NCBI GenBank assembly: GCA_038501625.1
Contig: JAZAYU010000009.1
Location: 4,959,001 to 5,023,000, forward strand
Reading direction: 5' to 3'
Length of the DNA: 64,000 nucleotides
DNA from: Corbicula japonica
Lineage: Eukaryota > Mollusca > Bivalvia > Venerida > Cyrenidae
Shown here piece after piece: positions 33,595 to 44,256 of the stretch. The notes beneath the pieces are model-generated. The model did no database searches. It was not told where the DNA came from and saw nothing but the letters and a program-made list of their open reading frames with translations. Position 1 is the first letter of the stretch. Each line of letters starts with the position of its first letter. The translations under genes and the position numbers were made by a program.

Positions 33595-36095
33595 CCATAT
33601 ACGCATTTCATCGCATGTGCGACCAGTTTAGATCCAGATCAGCCAGCATAGCCATGTTGTCTGCTCAGGGTCTGCACTAAACGCTTTTTGGTCAGAAATA
33701 ACGGGTGTGCCAGGTAATCTCGATCTACTCTGTTTGCCCACACCATAAAGCTGTATATATATATTGTGGAGTAAAGGTTAAATTATGAGCATTCTTTGAA
33801 GATTTTCTTATCGTGGATATATAAACATACAAACTAAGTCACCAGAATAAATTTAATGTTAATCTCCTGAAAGTAACAATATCTTTTGATAATGCTTGGT
33901 GTATTTTAAATTTAAATTGCTTATGATAGGTTTGTGAAGTAGGCAAAAGCAAATTGTCATGGTCACTTTTGACAGAGCTTTTTTCTGACAGAATGTCTGA
34001 GGTTGACACAACTGAACAATTTTCTAGTTTAAATTAGTGTTTTTGCTTTTATTTTGTTACAACTTCGGGAATTTATTCGCAGTTTTTTTATTGTTCAGCA
34101 AGGTTTAACTACCTTTGGTCATACAATTCCTTTCAGGTGTCATATTTGTTAAAATAAAATACTTATGAGCATTATTCATGTTAGGAAGTGCATTTTATCA
34201 GAAATACCAGATTTCCCAAGTTTGCATGGGCTACCTGTGTAGATCCAGTTCAGTTTGAATATTTGTGCAGTCTGATCATTATCAACACTGTTCGCTTTTA
34301 GATTTATTACATTATTTCTTAAAAAAATATTAACATTGTAGATCAAGATCAGATGGCATGTGATAAAGTTGTATCCATAAAGGTTTATGAAAAAAGCATC
34401 CATATTGTTTCTTTTGTTTTTGTATGGCTTACATGTATATAGAAAGAAAAATGACTACAGCAGTTTGATCATTTATGGAGATGTAGATTCAAATTCAATA
34501 TCACTCAACATAACTACTGATATGTTAAGAAACTATTGTTTAAGAGACTAGTGAAGCCCAAAATTACAAGCTGATCTAATACTATTGTGGTGACACATCT
34601 GGTATAAGCCATATCTGTTTGACAATAGGGTACCTAGGAAGTATTATTGAAGCTCTATGAAGTAGTATTGACAATATTTTTCAGCTAGTTTTAACATTTA
34701 CCTGTGGGCAACCCCATAGCCATTTGTTTGTTTATATCACTTACACATGTACAATATGCTTCGTTTTGGAAGTACAGGTAATTAGTTTTGTTCAAAAGAT
34801 CTTTGAAGATCAACTAAGGCATTATATATAAATAATGTTTTTTCTTTTCACATGAGCTAACATGTGCTTTTGCTTATTGTCAAGATATTTATGAAAATTG
34901 TTTAAGACAATAAAGTAACTTATTTCATAGATTTTATTTGTTTTTACATTGACAATGGATAATGATTCCATTCCAGTCAGCCCACATAACATGTGTTATC
35001 CTGTGTTGTAGGATAGGGTTTAAACAACCAGTGCCCAAGGTTATAAAACTGAGCATGGAAACCAGTCTCAAATCTCAAGCATATGATTGAATTGGCTGAA
35101 ATGGCGAACAGTCGCCATTTCAGCCAATCAGATGCTTGAGATTTGAGACTGGTTTCCAATCTCAGCTTTATAACCTTCAGTCCAAGTCAATGAAATCCTC
35201 TCTGTGTCTTCCTGGAGAGATGTTCTCTTATTTGGTAACAGACTGATTTTACAAGGCAGTAAGAAAGTGGACACCTAAATGTCAACCTTTGGAGTGTCGT
35301 CCTGTCAGATCTGCATCATCACCCTGGAGTTATGTATGATATGAGGCCTTTGTTTGAACCCTTTACTCGTACTGGTATATATGGGTTTTATCACATGTGC
35401 AACCAGTGTAGACACAGATCAGCCGGTACATATATGCAGTATGATCGGGATCCTCACTTGGTTAGAAAGAACTTATGATTCTTAAAGCGAAAAGTAGATT
35501 CTGACCATATCAGGAAAACCTTCATCCCATTGAGTAAAGGGTTTCTAAGCAGCAGTAAATTAGGCACACCAAATGTATGGAGTCTTCATGAAGTCTAAAG
35601 CCAGCTGAAACTGTCCCAGTTTTGACACTTTCGATATATCTCGATATAGTTTCGATAAAAAGCTATCCCCTAGTCACCCTGGCATCGTTGTCCATAAAAA
35701 TATACAACTGGCCCATAACATTAAAACTACTTAATATATCAACTTGAAACCTGGAAAATAATATTTAAAATATGTTCACCATCAAAATCTACACCATTAA
35801 CAAAACCCATAATTTAGGTATAAATATTGTTCAAGGTATGTCCCCTTCTCACATATTTAGAATTTTCGATCTTTAAGAGAACAGGTTATCAGATTTAAGA
35901 TCCTTAATTAGTTTCAGTAACAAAATTGTGTGGCAATTTCTTCTCATTTACTGTTGGGCGATCTTTCAAACTTGCACAGATCATCAGATAGAATGTGTAG
36001 ATGATCGTATAGAAAAGTGTTTTACCTCGTGTTGCAAACACCGCATTGGCTTTCAGTACTTTCCGTACAACAAAACATCTAATTGATTATGAAGG
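33595..36095 (+). repeat. Direct duplication, copy A
   Basis: At least 2.5 kb closely matching 56876-59143 plus 63744-64000, with only scattered substitutions and small indels. It includes three family 2 MITE-like segments (33595, 34180, 35355) and a family 1 MITE (35031-35184). Copy A lacks the LINE present in copy B, so its sequence at 35830-35840 shows the empty site. The far end cannot be fixed because the window ends inside copy B. No coding sequence is supported. Confidence 0.85.
35031..35184. mobile_element. Palindromic MITE, family 1, copy in duplication A
   Basis: Foldback with a small insertion in the left arm (CATATGATTGAATTGGCTG). Its counterpart is at 58334 in copy B, so it predates the duplication. 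Confidence 0.85.
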
Positions 36096-36750
36096 CCATA
36101 GATTATACAAAATTCTTGCTACAAATCTGTATTTGTGGAGGCATCAGAGTCTTGTGTACACAATCTAGTAATCATGTACTGAAAATCGGTTTGACCATTA
36201 GTCCCCAAACTTGGCTAATTAATTGATGATGGTGATTAGTTGACCACTGTTAATTTGGGGTTAAATGGTCAAAGTACATCCAACTTTCAAACAATTCCAA
36301 ATTACATTTACTGTAAATCTTTTTCACATCCAAGATAGTGCAAATACGACTTATCACGTTTAACCCCCACCCCTTCCCACTAAACACATGGTGCACGACG
36401 AGTCCCAACGCAAAGAGATTGTCTTGCAGTGGTTGACGCTGCCAAGACAAGTTCCATACTTAAATATCGAAATAATTCCAATAGACGAATGTTCAATGAT
36501 TAAATATTGAGAGACTGTTATTAAAATGTTAGACTAATTTAAAACCGAAAAAAATACTTCAATGACATGTTTCTTAATGTTTACGATATCCTTTAATAGA
36601 GGGAGCCGTAACAAAATAGAAAATAATGGCACACTTGATTACCACCGAAGTTCCTTCACAATTGAAGTCTCTTCACGTTTTGCAACGAGTTTAACACTTA
36701 GTGAATATTCAGGCATATATTATTTTCTGCTCTTTCGCTTTACTTATTGC
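36096..36750. other. Left flank of the Polinton
   Basis: No gene supported. On the minus strand, sequence right next to the insertion continues a possible exon frame from the other side of the element for three codons to a TAA. Confidence 0.35.
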
Positions 36751-36756
36751 CATGAT

Positions 36757-37125
36757 AGTAGTGGTGTATTAAGCGCAACCTGCGCACCCCTTTTTTTAAC
36801 CCCGCCCCCCCCCCTCTCCCAGTACTACCCTTCAAGAGCCAGTAAAAAACGTAAAAAGTGAAAAAAAAGTGTGAAACTATAAAGTGTTAATTTACAATTT
36901 TATAGTTTCGCACTTTTTCATTTCGTTTTTGCCTGATCCATATCTTTCTCAAAAAGTTGTTACGTTCTGCATAGCGCACCCCCTATTTTAAAAAAATTAA
37001 CTGCCCCTCCAGCTCCTCTTCCTCCTAAAAAATTAACCGCCCCTCTTCCAGTACCCTTCAAGAACAAGTAAAAAACGTAAAAGTAAAAAAAGTGTAAAAA
37101 CTGTAAAGTGTAAAAAGTGAAAAAA
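36757..37125 (+). repeat. Polinton left TIR
   Basis: Pairs with 50932-51299 at high identity; differences are mainly lengths of homopolymer runs. It has CT/GT-rich blocks (TACCCTTCAAGA twice) and an internal hairpin, GAAACTATAAA facing TTTATAGTTTC, at about 36874-36914. Confidence 0.9.
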
Positions 37126-37179
37126 TGTAAAAAGTGAAAAAAATGTAAAAATTAACAGTCTGCTACATCTAATACAAGT

Positions 37180-37743
37180 TTAAATCAGTTTTAGCAATAA
37201 GGAAACGACAGAACAACTCGTGGTTGTATTTTCTATCGTAGAAACAAAGGTAATGATACTCCCGGGTTCAACAATGAATAAAGTATCGAAAACGTCGTGT
37301 TTACTTGGGGTCGTGTGCAAAATTATTTCACATCCGGGCAACATCTTTCCATTGACTAAAATTCCAACGCCGACCGGTCCGGTTTGCCTTTTACTTGATA
37401 AGCCGATTCCCAAAATTTGACGAATACGAATGGCGCAATACCCAACGTCACGATCACGACCTCCATTTCCAAATGAAAATATTTCATCTTTTAAGATGCG
37501 CCCTTTACTTTCTGCAAATATTGTAAAGACTGCCGTGTCGTTCAGTTTCTCAATATCAGCGCGCATCAAACGGTTGTTGTTTATCATTTCTTTAAGTTTG
37601 TCTTGTAGTTCTGTATTTCTTTGCTCTAAATCTGAGACAGGTTTTAATCTAATGTGGAAATCTCTTACATTCCTTGTTAAAGTAGAAATGGACTCCTCAA
37701 AATCGTTATTTCGTTGTTTTGATTTGATCCCAAAGATGCTCAT
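37180..37743 (-). CDS. Polinton protein, coiled coil plus beta-rich C terminus (187 aa)
   Basis: Unrecognised. First gene inside the left TIR, transcribed towards it. Residues 15-70 are charged and heptad-like (ESISTLTRNVRDFHIRLKPV through LQDKLKEMINNNRL), predicted coiled coil. Residues 70-187 are rich in Gly, Val, Ile and Thr with alternating hydrophobics, suggesting beta structure. A trimeric stalk-and-head attachment protein would have such a layout, but this is inference only. The start follows an A-rich leader (ATAAAAAATG), as for other genes of the element. No lesion. Confidence 0.6.
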   Translation of the reverse strand: MSIFGIKSKQRNNDFEESISTLTRNVRDFHIRLKPVSDLEQRNTELQDKLKEMINNNRLMRADIEKLNDTAVFTIFAESKGRILKDEIFSFGNGGRDRDVGYCAIRIRQILGIGLSSKRQTGPVGVGILVNGKMLPGCEIILHTTPSKHDVFDTLFIVEPGSIITFVSTIENTTTSCSVVSLLLKLI

Positions 37744-38587
37744 TTTTTATAATAATTATTTAAGTTTCCAACTTTCTATACATTTCTAAAGCAATAAACG
37801 GCGGTGAGTTTTGAATAGATTAAATCGATTATTGGAAATTGTCAACAGTATGTTTGCGTGTTACCTAGGAGGTTGTCATAACATGTTCATTAGTTACTGT
37901 AAACATATAGCAGACTGGTGCGGTCTTTCGTTTCAAATTAACAGTGGTTGAAACATTGTTTAACATTTTATAGCAATTATACATGTATATATGTGAGTGT
38001 AATACCGTATCTTTCAATTTAGTTTGTTGGATTGTATTTTAATTTGTGAATATAATATTTGAATATGATTTTGACTTATATGTCTGGTTAGATAATCTAT
38101 GTTTACACCGTTAAGAAAAATTACGGTGTCACAGTATATTATTACCCTGGAAGTTAGGGCATTATTTCAGTGGTACAATTTGTATGACCACCGTTAAGTT
38201 TCATAACGGTGTTACAGTATATTAATACATTATTTTCAGGGACAACACACAAGCATCACAACTTCGAGAGGACTTACAAAAACTCACCGACTATTTACGC
38301 ACAACATATCCAGAAGATGAAATTATAAACCAATGGAATGAAACCTTTTTACAAGAGGTTTAATATGTATGTGGTATTGACTTTCTTATTCCATATAAGG
38401 AGTGATCATACATGATCAGTGGATGTGACAGCTCTTACCATGAGCGGTTTGGACAAAAGGACTAAGAACAGTGATATTATGTTTATATTGTTTGACTTGT
38501 ATGTATTTATTGCACTTTTGTTTTCAAATTAAAATTTTGAAAATGATTATTGTTTTGGTAATAAATTAACCTTAAGTAAAGAAAGAT
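37744..38587. other. Polinton non-coding interval
   Basis: The longest gap in the element. It has two related hairpin blocks (38104-38148 and 38183-38226; CACCGTTAAG facing AACGGTG, each followed by ACAGTATATTA). It then has a 40-codon open stretch without Met at about 38239-38361, preceded by TTATTTTCAG, ending LQEV-stop. Confidence 0.5.
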
Positions 38588-39541
38588 TTAAAACTCAGTA
38601 ATCTGTAATTCTTGTTCATAAAAACTACCTTTAATTTCTTCTCCTTTTAAATCTTTTATTTTATAAGTAACAGGATTTGTATTTAAAACTTCTTCAATTA
38701 CAAATATTTCTCTAGTCCAACGAGTAGTATAACCCTTTTCAAATTTACCTTTCTTTTTTGCTATTCTTACTCTATCTCCAACTTTCAACTTAGGTTTTTT
38801 AATTTTCTCTTCTTTTTCTGGATATAAATTTTCATACACTATTAATTTATTTTCTAATTTACTTGCTTCAACAGGGGTCATTTTAATAGAAGAATGAACT
38901 GTATTGTTATAATCTTTAACTAAATTATCTAATATTTCATAATATTTAGTAGTTTCATGAGCAGTAAAATATTTAAACATATTTTGTTTCATTGTTCCTA
39001 TCCAGCGTTCCACTACACTAGATTTTTCTTCATTCTCAGTTGAATATAATTCTATATTATTATCTTTAAACAATTCTTTTACTTGTCGATTGTAAAATTC
39101 AGAACCTTTATCTGACCAAATATACATTGGTTTTCTTTCTTCAAATAATGTTTTAAATGCTTCGCTTACTGTTACTCCTGTTTTATTTTTTAAAGGAATT
39201 AACCACCCGTATTTACTAAAGACATCTATAACTGCCAATAAATATTTAAAGTGTTTATTTTGTTTCGAATATTGTTGCATATCTACCAAATCAACTGCCC
39301 ATGTTTGGTCTATTGAATCAACATAAACACGTCTTTTAGGAAATATTTTTATAACTCTATGATGTAATTCATCCGCTAATTTATTTGTTAGTCCACCTAT
39401 AAATCTATTTTTGATAGATCCACACTCAGAACATTTAGCTTTTAACATCTGTCTATTATTAGCTGTTGTTACTTGTTTGACCGATTCATTTTCAGTATGC
39501 TTTTTACAACGTAAACAATATATTTTTGGATGCTCCATTTT
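38588..39541 (-). CDS. Polinton retroviral-type integrase
   Basis: 317 aa when started at the Met at 39541, which follows TTCTTAAAA; the longer frame to 39637 overlaps the divergent 39571 gene and is unlikely. An N-terminal C4 zinc ribbon (Cys8, Cys11, Cys36, Cys39) replaces the retroviral HHCC finger. The RNase H-like core has Asp83 (WAVDLVDM), Asp143 (WSDKGSEFYN) and Glu177 (SSVVERWIGT), the DDE triad. A C-terminal beta-barrel-like part begins KVGDRVRIAKK. It would join element ends to target DNA with 6-bp staggered cuts, matching the CATGAT duplication. Intact. Confidence 0.93.
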   Translation of the reverse strand, partial: KMEHPKIYCLRCKKHTENESVKQVTTANNRQMLKAKCSECGSIKNRFIGGLTNKLADELHHRVIKIFPKRRVYVDSIDQTWAVDLVDMQQYSKQNKHFKYLLAVIDVFSKYGWLIPLKNKTGVTVSEAFKTLFEERKPMYIWSDKGSEFYNRQVKELFKDNNIELYSTENEEKSSVVERWIGTMKQNMFKYFTAHETTKYYEILDNLVKDYNNTVHSSIKMTPVEASKLENKLIVYENLYPEKEEKIKKPKLKVGDRVRIAKKKGKFEKGYTTRWTREIFVIEEVLNTNPVTYKIKDLKGEEIKGSFYEQELQITEF

Positions 39542-39570
39542 TAAGAAAATAAAATTGTGTTTCTTAAAAA

Positions 39571-39807
39571 ATGATTGAAGGAAAAGTTTGCACCACTTGT
39601 AAGGAATACAAATTATTAAGTGATTATTATAAAGCAAAGGATAAACCGATGGGCGTTCAATGTCAATGTAAACAATGTAGAAAAGTAGTAAAACAAAAAC
39701 ATTATCAAAATAACAAAGAAAAATATAAAAAAGCTTATCAAGAATTTATACTAAGAAATCCCAATTACCGACATGAATATTACTTAGAAAAAAAAATACA
39801 TAATTAA
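39571..39807 (+). CDS. Small zinc-ribbon protein (78 aa)
   Basis: Cys8-x2-Cys11 and Cys32-x4-Cys37 style pairs (VCTTCKEYK, QCQCKQCRK) suggest one zinc ribbon, followed by a basic, Tyr-rich helix (NNKEKYKKAYQEF). Similar short finger modules occur in large DNA viruses and phages, often beside endonucleases, so a nucleic-acid-binding role is plausible but not shown. It is divergent from the integrase with only 29 bp between start codons, and sits just upstream of PolB. Confidence 0.6.
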   Translation: MIEGKVCTTCKEYKLLSDYYKAKDKPMGVQCQCKQCRKVVKQKHYQNNKEKYKKAYQEFILRNPNYRHEYYLEKKIHN

Positions 39808-39824
39808 AAGTAGGTTTATTAAAA

Positions 39825-42800
39825 ATGTTACCCCAAAAATCTAAATCATTTAAAGATCTTATTACCGAAACTATTATTGATGATATAGAAGAAACTGATA
39901 TAACTAAATATATAAACTTGTTAAAAGACAAAATAGTTATTAATCAAATTCCTTTAAAAATAAAAATAATAATAACAAGTGAATTTTCAACTCCTATGGC
40001 GTTTGATATAATAGAAAGTCATTACTCTCATCCTGTTCAAGTTATTCTTACAACAAACAATATACCAACATTCTATGAAACTTTAATACATAAATTTGAA
40101 ACTTGGATAGATGAATTTCAAGAAAGAGGATCTGGTTTTGTTTTTAAAAATATTAAAAGTGTAAAAGTAAAACAATATAAATATAATTATCAGAAAGCTT
40201 CATCTTATATTCCTCTTCAATTTAAATCAATTAATATTATCAATGTTCAAAATAAAAATGATAACAAATGTTTCATATGGTCTATATTAGCAAAGTTATA
40301 TCCTGCTAATAGAGACAAACAAAGAGTATCTAAATATAAAGCACATGAAGATAAAATTAACATGGAAGGAATTGGATATCCTGTATCAATAAAAGATATT
40401 TCAAAAGTAGAGAAACAAAATAATTTAAGTATAAATGTATTTGCGTTAGAGGATCAAACAAATAAAGAATCTTTATATCCGGTTTATGTTTCAAACGTAG
40501 AAAGTGAAAATGTAGTTGACCTCTTATACATTGAAAGTGATAAAAATACCCATTATTGTTTAATTAAAAATTTAGACAGTTTCAGGTATGATAAAAATAG
40601 ACATAAACAATTTACATGTAGAAATTGTTTACAAGGATTTCAAAAAGAAGAAACACTAATTAAACATAAAGAAATATGTTATAATAACGAACATTGTAAA
40701 GTCATAATGCCTAAACCAGGAGAAAATATTCTTAAATTTAAAAATTATCATTTTAAAAATAAATTACCATTTGTTATCTATTCTGATTTCGAATCAAATA
40801 ATATTCCGTTATCTACAACTCAACCAAATCCAAAGAAATCATATACAAACTCAATCAGCAAACAAAAAATTAATAGTTACGGTATATACGTTCATTCAGA
40901 TTATCCAGAAATATATAAACCACAATACTTTTTTTATGTTGGTGATGATGCAGCAGAAAAATATGTAAAAAAAGTAATGAAGATATTTTAAGAAATAAAT
41001 CATAAGATCTATCGTAATGAACAGGAAAAACCAATATTAAATGAGCATGAAGAAGGAAAGAAATTAAAAATAATACCTGTGTTCTTTCATAATGGATCAA
41101 ATTATGATTTCCACTTTTTAATTGAAGAATTGATGAAATATGAAGGTGAACATAATAAAGTAAAACTTCTTTCTTAAAACTCAGAAAATTATATTTCTAT
41201 AGATTATGGATCCTATTATAAAAAATTAAGATTCCTAGATTCATATAGATTTATGTTAAAAGGCTTATCAGATATTGCTAAATCAATGGAAGAGTTTCCT
41301 ATTTTAGAAAAAGAGTTTGATGGAAATATTTCTCTACTAAAACAAAAAGGATTCTATCCATATGAATATGTAGATTCTATTAAAAAATTAAAAGAAGAGA
41401 AATTGCCAGATATTAAAGAAATTTATTCCACATTAACCCAAAAAACAATTGCAGATGAAGAGTATGAACACGCGCAGAGAGTCTGGAAACATTATAATTG
41501 TAAAAATTTATTAGACTATCATAATTTATATCTTAAAACAGATGTTCTTATCTTAGCAGATGCGTTTGAAAAAATTAGAAAATTCTTTTTAAAATATCAT
41601 GAAATAGATCCTTGTTATTGTTACTCTGCTCCTGGTTTAACATGGCAATGTGGATTAAAATATACAGGAATTGAATTAGAATTATTAACCGATGTTGATA
41701 TGTTACAAATGTTCGAGAAAGGTATTAGAGGTGGTTTCTCTGGTGTTCTAGGTCCAAGACATGTAAAAGCATTTAATAAATATACAAATAATTATGATGA
41801 TTCAAATAGAATAATAGATAAAGATGAAATGAAAAAAATGTTTAGAAATATTAAAAAACGGAGGAAATTTAAATGATTTCTTAACAGAAAAGTTTTTATT
41901 ATATCTTGATGCAAACAATTTATATGGTTGGGCAATGTCACAAAAATTAGCACATAAAGATTTCAAATGGGAAGAAAATCCTGATTATTATAAAAATATT
42001 CCAAAAGGAAGAGGATGTTTAATTGAATGTGACTTAAAGTATACAGATGAATGTAAAAAGAAAACATATAAATATCCTTTAGCACCGGAAAAGATGAAGA
42101 TAAATAAAGAAGAATTATCTGATTATCAATTAAATTTATTAGGAGATAAACCATTAGGTAAAGAAGAAAAGTTATTTCTAACATTATATGATAAAAAGAA
42201 ATATATTGTTCATCATTCAATATTAAAAGAATATATAAAGTTAGGATTGGAAGTTACTAAAGTTCATAGAACAATATCTTTTGAAGAATCGGATTGGCTA
42301 GCGAAGTATATTAACTTTAACACTGAGCAAAGAACAAAAGCAAAATCTGATTTTGAAAAAGATCTTTGGAAACTGATGAACAACCGTTTCTATGGAAAGA
42401 CATTAGAAAATATCAGAGGAAGAAGTGAGATTATATTATCTGTTAATAGGGAAGAAGTAAAGAAATATATAAACAAACCGAAATTTAAAGACTCAATAAT
42501 ATTTAATGATAACTTTGTTGCAATCGTAAATAATGTTACTTCTGTTAAATTCGATAAACCTATTTATCTAGGACAAGCCATATTAGATTACTCGAAACAA
42601 TTAATGTATAAATTTTATTATGAATTTGTAAATAAATTATGGGAAAAGAACGAAGTAGTTGCTTCCGATACCGATAGTATATTTTTAAGTATTAAAACTA
42701 AAGATATTTACGAAGATATGAAAGAAATAATAGATGAATTAGATACCTCGGATTATCCTAAAGATCACCCTTTATATTCAGAAAAAAATAAAAAAGTTAT

Positions 42801-43146
42801 TGGCAAATTTAAAGATGAATTAAATGGAAAAATAATGAATGAAATAGTTTTTTTAAGAAGTAAAGCATATTCTTTTACGTTAACAGATTTAAGTAATCAA
42901 AAAGTACAAGAAGAAAAAAAATTAAAAGGAATTGGAAAAACTACGATAAAGAAAGATATAAAATTCGATGATTATAAAGATTGTCTACTTAATAATAAAA
43001 CTAAAATGAATAAAATGTATACATTAAACTCTGATAAACATGAAATGTATATTAATGAAATAAATAAAATTAGTATGTCTCCTTTTGATGATAAAAGATA
43101 TGTCTTAGATAATGGGATAGACACTAAACCATTCGGAATGCAATAA
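39825..43146 (+). pseudogene. Protein-primed DNA polymerase B with OTU-like N-terminal domain, broken
   Basis: Three open pieces: 39825-40991, 40992-41876 and 41877-43146. Lesions are TAA at 40989-40991, TAA at 41175-41177, and a frameshift in an A run near 41850-41858. The N-terminal part has an OTU-like cysteine-peptidase signature (NDNKCFIWSILAKL with Cys149; His243 in THYCLIKNL), then a C2H2-type finger (Cys265, Cys268, His281, Cys285). The exonuclease domain shows DFES (Asp321, Glu323) and NGSNYDFHF. The polymerase domain shows DANNLYGWAM (motif A), MNNRFYGKT (motif B) and SDTDSIF (motif C). Total coding length near 1100 residues fits Polinton pPolB. It should replicate the element by protein priming at the TIRs; this copy cannot make full-length protein. 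Confidence 0.9.
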
Positions 43147-43543
43147 AACTTGTAACAGCCATACCAACAACAATAAATGCAATTTCTCTATTCTTCTGAT
43201 CTTCCGATGGAATATAAAAATTACTTAACTTAGGTTTAGGTGGTAAATCTTCTATTTGTTTTCCTGTAATATAATAATAACTTTTCATAGCTTCGTCAAC
43301 ATCTTCAAATGTTTCCTCTGCATGATGTTCACTTTTTAATTGTTCGTTAATAAAATCTAATCTTTCAGTTCTTTGTTTATTCCATTCAACTGTTTCTGTT
43401 TCTAATTTTTCTAAAGCTTTATCATGTCTTTCCCTTTCTTCATCGCTATTATTCCCCATCTTCGAAAATAAAAAATTACTACCTGAAAAAGCTAAAGCGT
43501 TTGTTATTGCTCCACCTATCATCATTGCTATTGCACTCGCCAT
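43124..43543 (-). CDS. Conserved Polinton protein with two membrane segments (139 aa)
   Basis: Small-residue-rich hydrophobic N terminus (MASAIAMMIGGAITNALAFS), a charged central coiled coil (ERERHDKALEKLETETVEWN), a PSEDQKNREI motif, and a C-terminal hydrophobic segment (AFIVVGMAVTSFIAF). I associate this layout with a recurrent Polinton gene of unknown function; a virion membrane role is inference. Its last codons overlap the end of PolB tail to tail by 23 bp. Start preceded by GTTTAAAAAATG. Confidence 0.7.
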   Translation of the reverse strand: MASAIAMMIGGAITNALAFSGSNFLFSKMGNNSDEERERHDKALEKLETETVEWNKQRTERLDFINEQLKSEHHAEETFEDVDEAMKSYYYITGKQIEDLPPKPKLSNFYIPSEDQKNREIAFIVVGMAVTSFIAFRMV

Positions 43544-43593
43544 TTTTTAAACATAAATAAAATAAAATACGTAGTCAAATTATTAGTGAAAAT

Positions 43594-43608
43594 GCTCGCT
43601 CCGCTCGC
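43594..43608. repeat. GC-rich dispersed motif, site 1
   Basis: GCTCGCTCCGCTCGC, directly after the stop codon of the 43609 gene. The same motif or close variants recur at 44710-44724, 45009-45040 and 48377-48395, and stand out in this AT-rich element. Confidence 0.7.
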
Positions 43609-43845
43609 TTATTTCATAATATCAGCAGGAATTATACCTTGTTTAACTAACATATCTTTAGTTGCCATTGCAAGCAAAATGTCAACGGATAACATTGCAA
43701 CATCCCCCATATTGAAATCTACTTTCGGTGCAGGTTTTCTAAATATTTTTTTACTTAATTCTGAATACCCTATTGTTAATACAGTTTCAACACCTGCATG
43801 ATATAACATATTTACAATTTGTTTTCCGTCTATTTGTGTTGCCAT
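43609..43845 (-). CDS. Conserved small Polinton protein (78 aa)
   Basis: MATQIDGKQIVNMLYHAGVE start, one hydrophobic stretch in the middle (GDVAMLSVDILLAMATKDML), ends GIIPADIMK. I recall it as a conserved companion of Polinton capsid genes with no known function. Intact; start context TATAAAAATGG. Part of the minus-strand cluster 43124-46948 that includes ATPase and major capsid protein, suggesting a virion component. Confidence 0.65.
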   Translation of the reverse strand: MATQIDGKQIVNMLYHAGVETVLTIGYSELSKKIFRKPAPKVDFNMGDVAMLSVDILLAMATKDMLVKQGIIPADIMK

Positions 43846-43860
43846 TTTTATACTTTAAAT

Positions 43861-44256
43861 TTAATTAAATTCAAATGGGTCAATTTCTTTCTTTCCAAAC
43901 TTCGTGCTTCTTTGTATCATAGGTGCAACTTGTTTATCTTGTTTAGACTTATACATATATATTCCCAATCCAACAACTCCAATAAGACATAAAGGTATAT
44001 AATTTTTGTAGATATTTACACGTAGAACTTCTTTAACTTCTTTAATTTCATTAACTTCGTGATCCTCTTTTGTTATGGATCGTTCACTTTGTTCTCTTAA
44101 TTGTATGTTTTCTTTCTTCATTGCTTCCATTTCTTTTCTTTTTAATTCAGCTTTTATTTTCTTTGCTTCTGCACCTTTTTTACCTGCTAATACTCTTTTT
44201 GGGTTTTTCGTTTTTTCTGTGGCTTCTGCTTTTTCTGTGGTAATATTTTCACTCAT
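43861..44256 (-). CDS. Polinton basic protein with C-terminal membrane anchor (131 aa)
   Basis: Residues 1-75 are highly charged with a Lys/Ala-rich run (NPKRVLAGKKGAEAKKIKAE), probably helical and possibly nucleic-acid binding. A hydrophobic segment at about 84-101 (YIPLCLIGVVGLGIYMY) is followed by a basic tail. The start overlaps the end of the 44249 gene by 8 bp, so they are co-linear. Function unknown. Confidence 0.6.
   Translation of the reverse strand: MSENITTEKAEATEKTKNPKRVLAGKKGAEAKKIKAELKRKEMEAMKKENIQLREQSERSITKEDHEVNEIKEVKEVLRVNIYKNYIPLCLIGVVGLGIYMYKSKQDKQVAPMIQRSTKFGKKEIDPFEFN

Noticed and set aside
33595..36095. Host gene in the duplicated segment
   Set aside because: No open frame is conserved between the two copies.
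39542..39637. N-terminal extension of the integrase by 32 residues
   Set aside because: Overlaps the divergent 39571 gene; the Met at 39541 has the element's normal start context and begins the zinc ribbon correctly.
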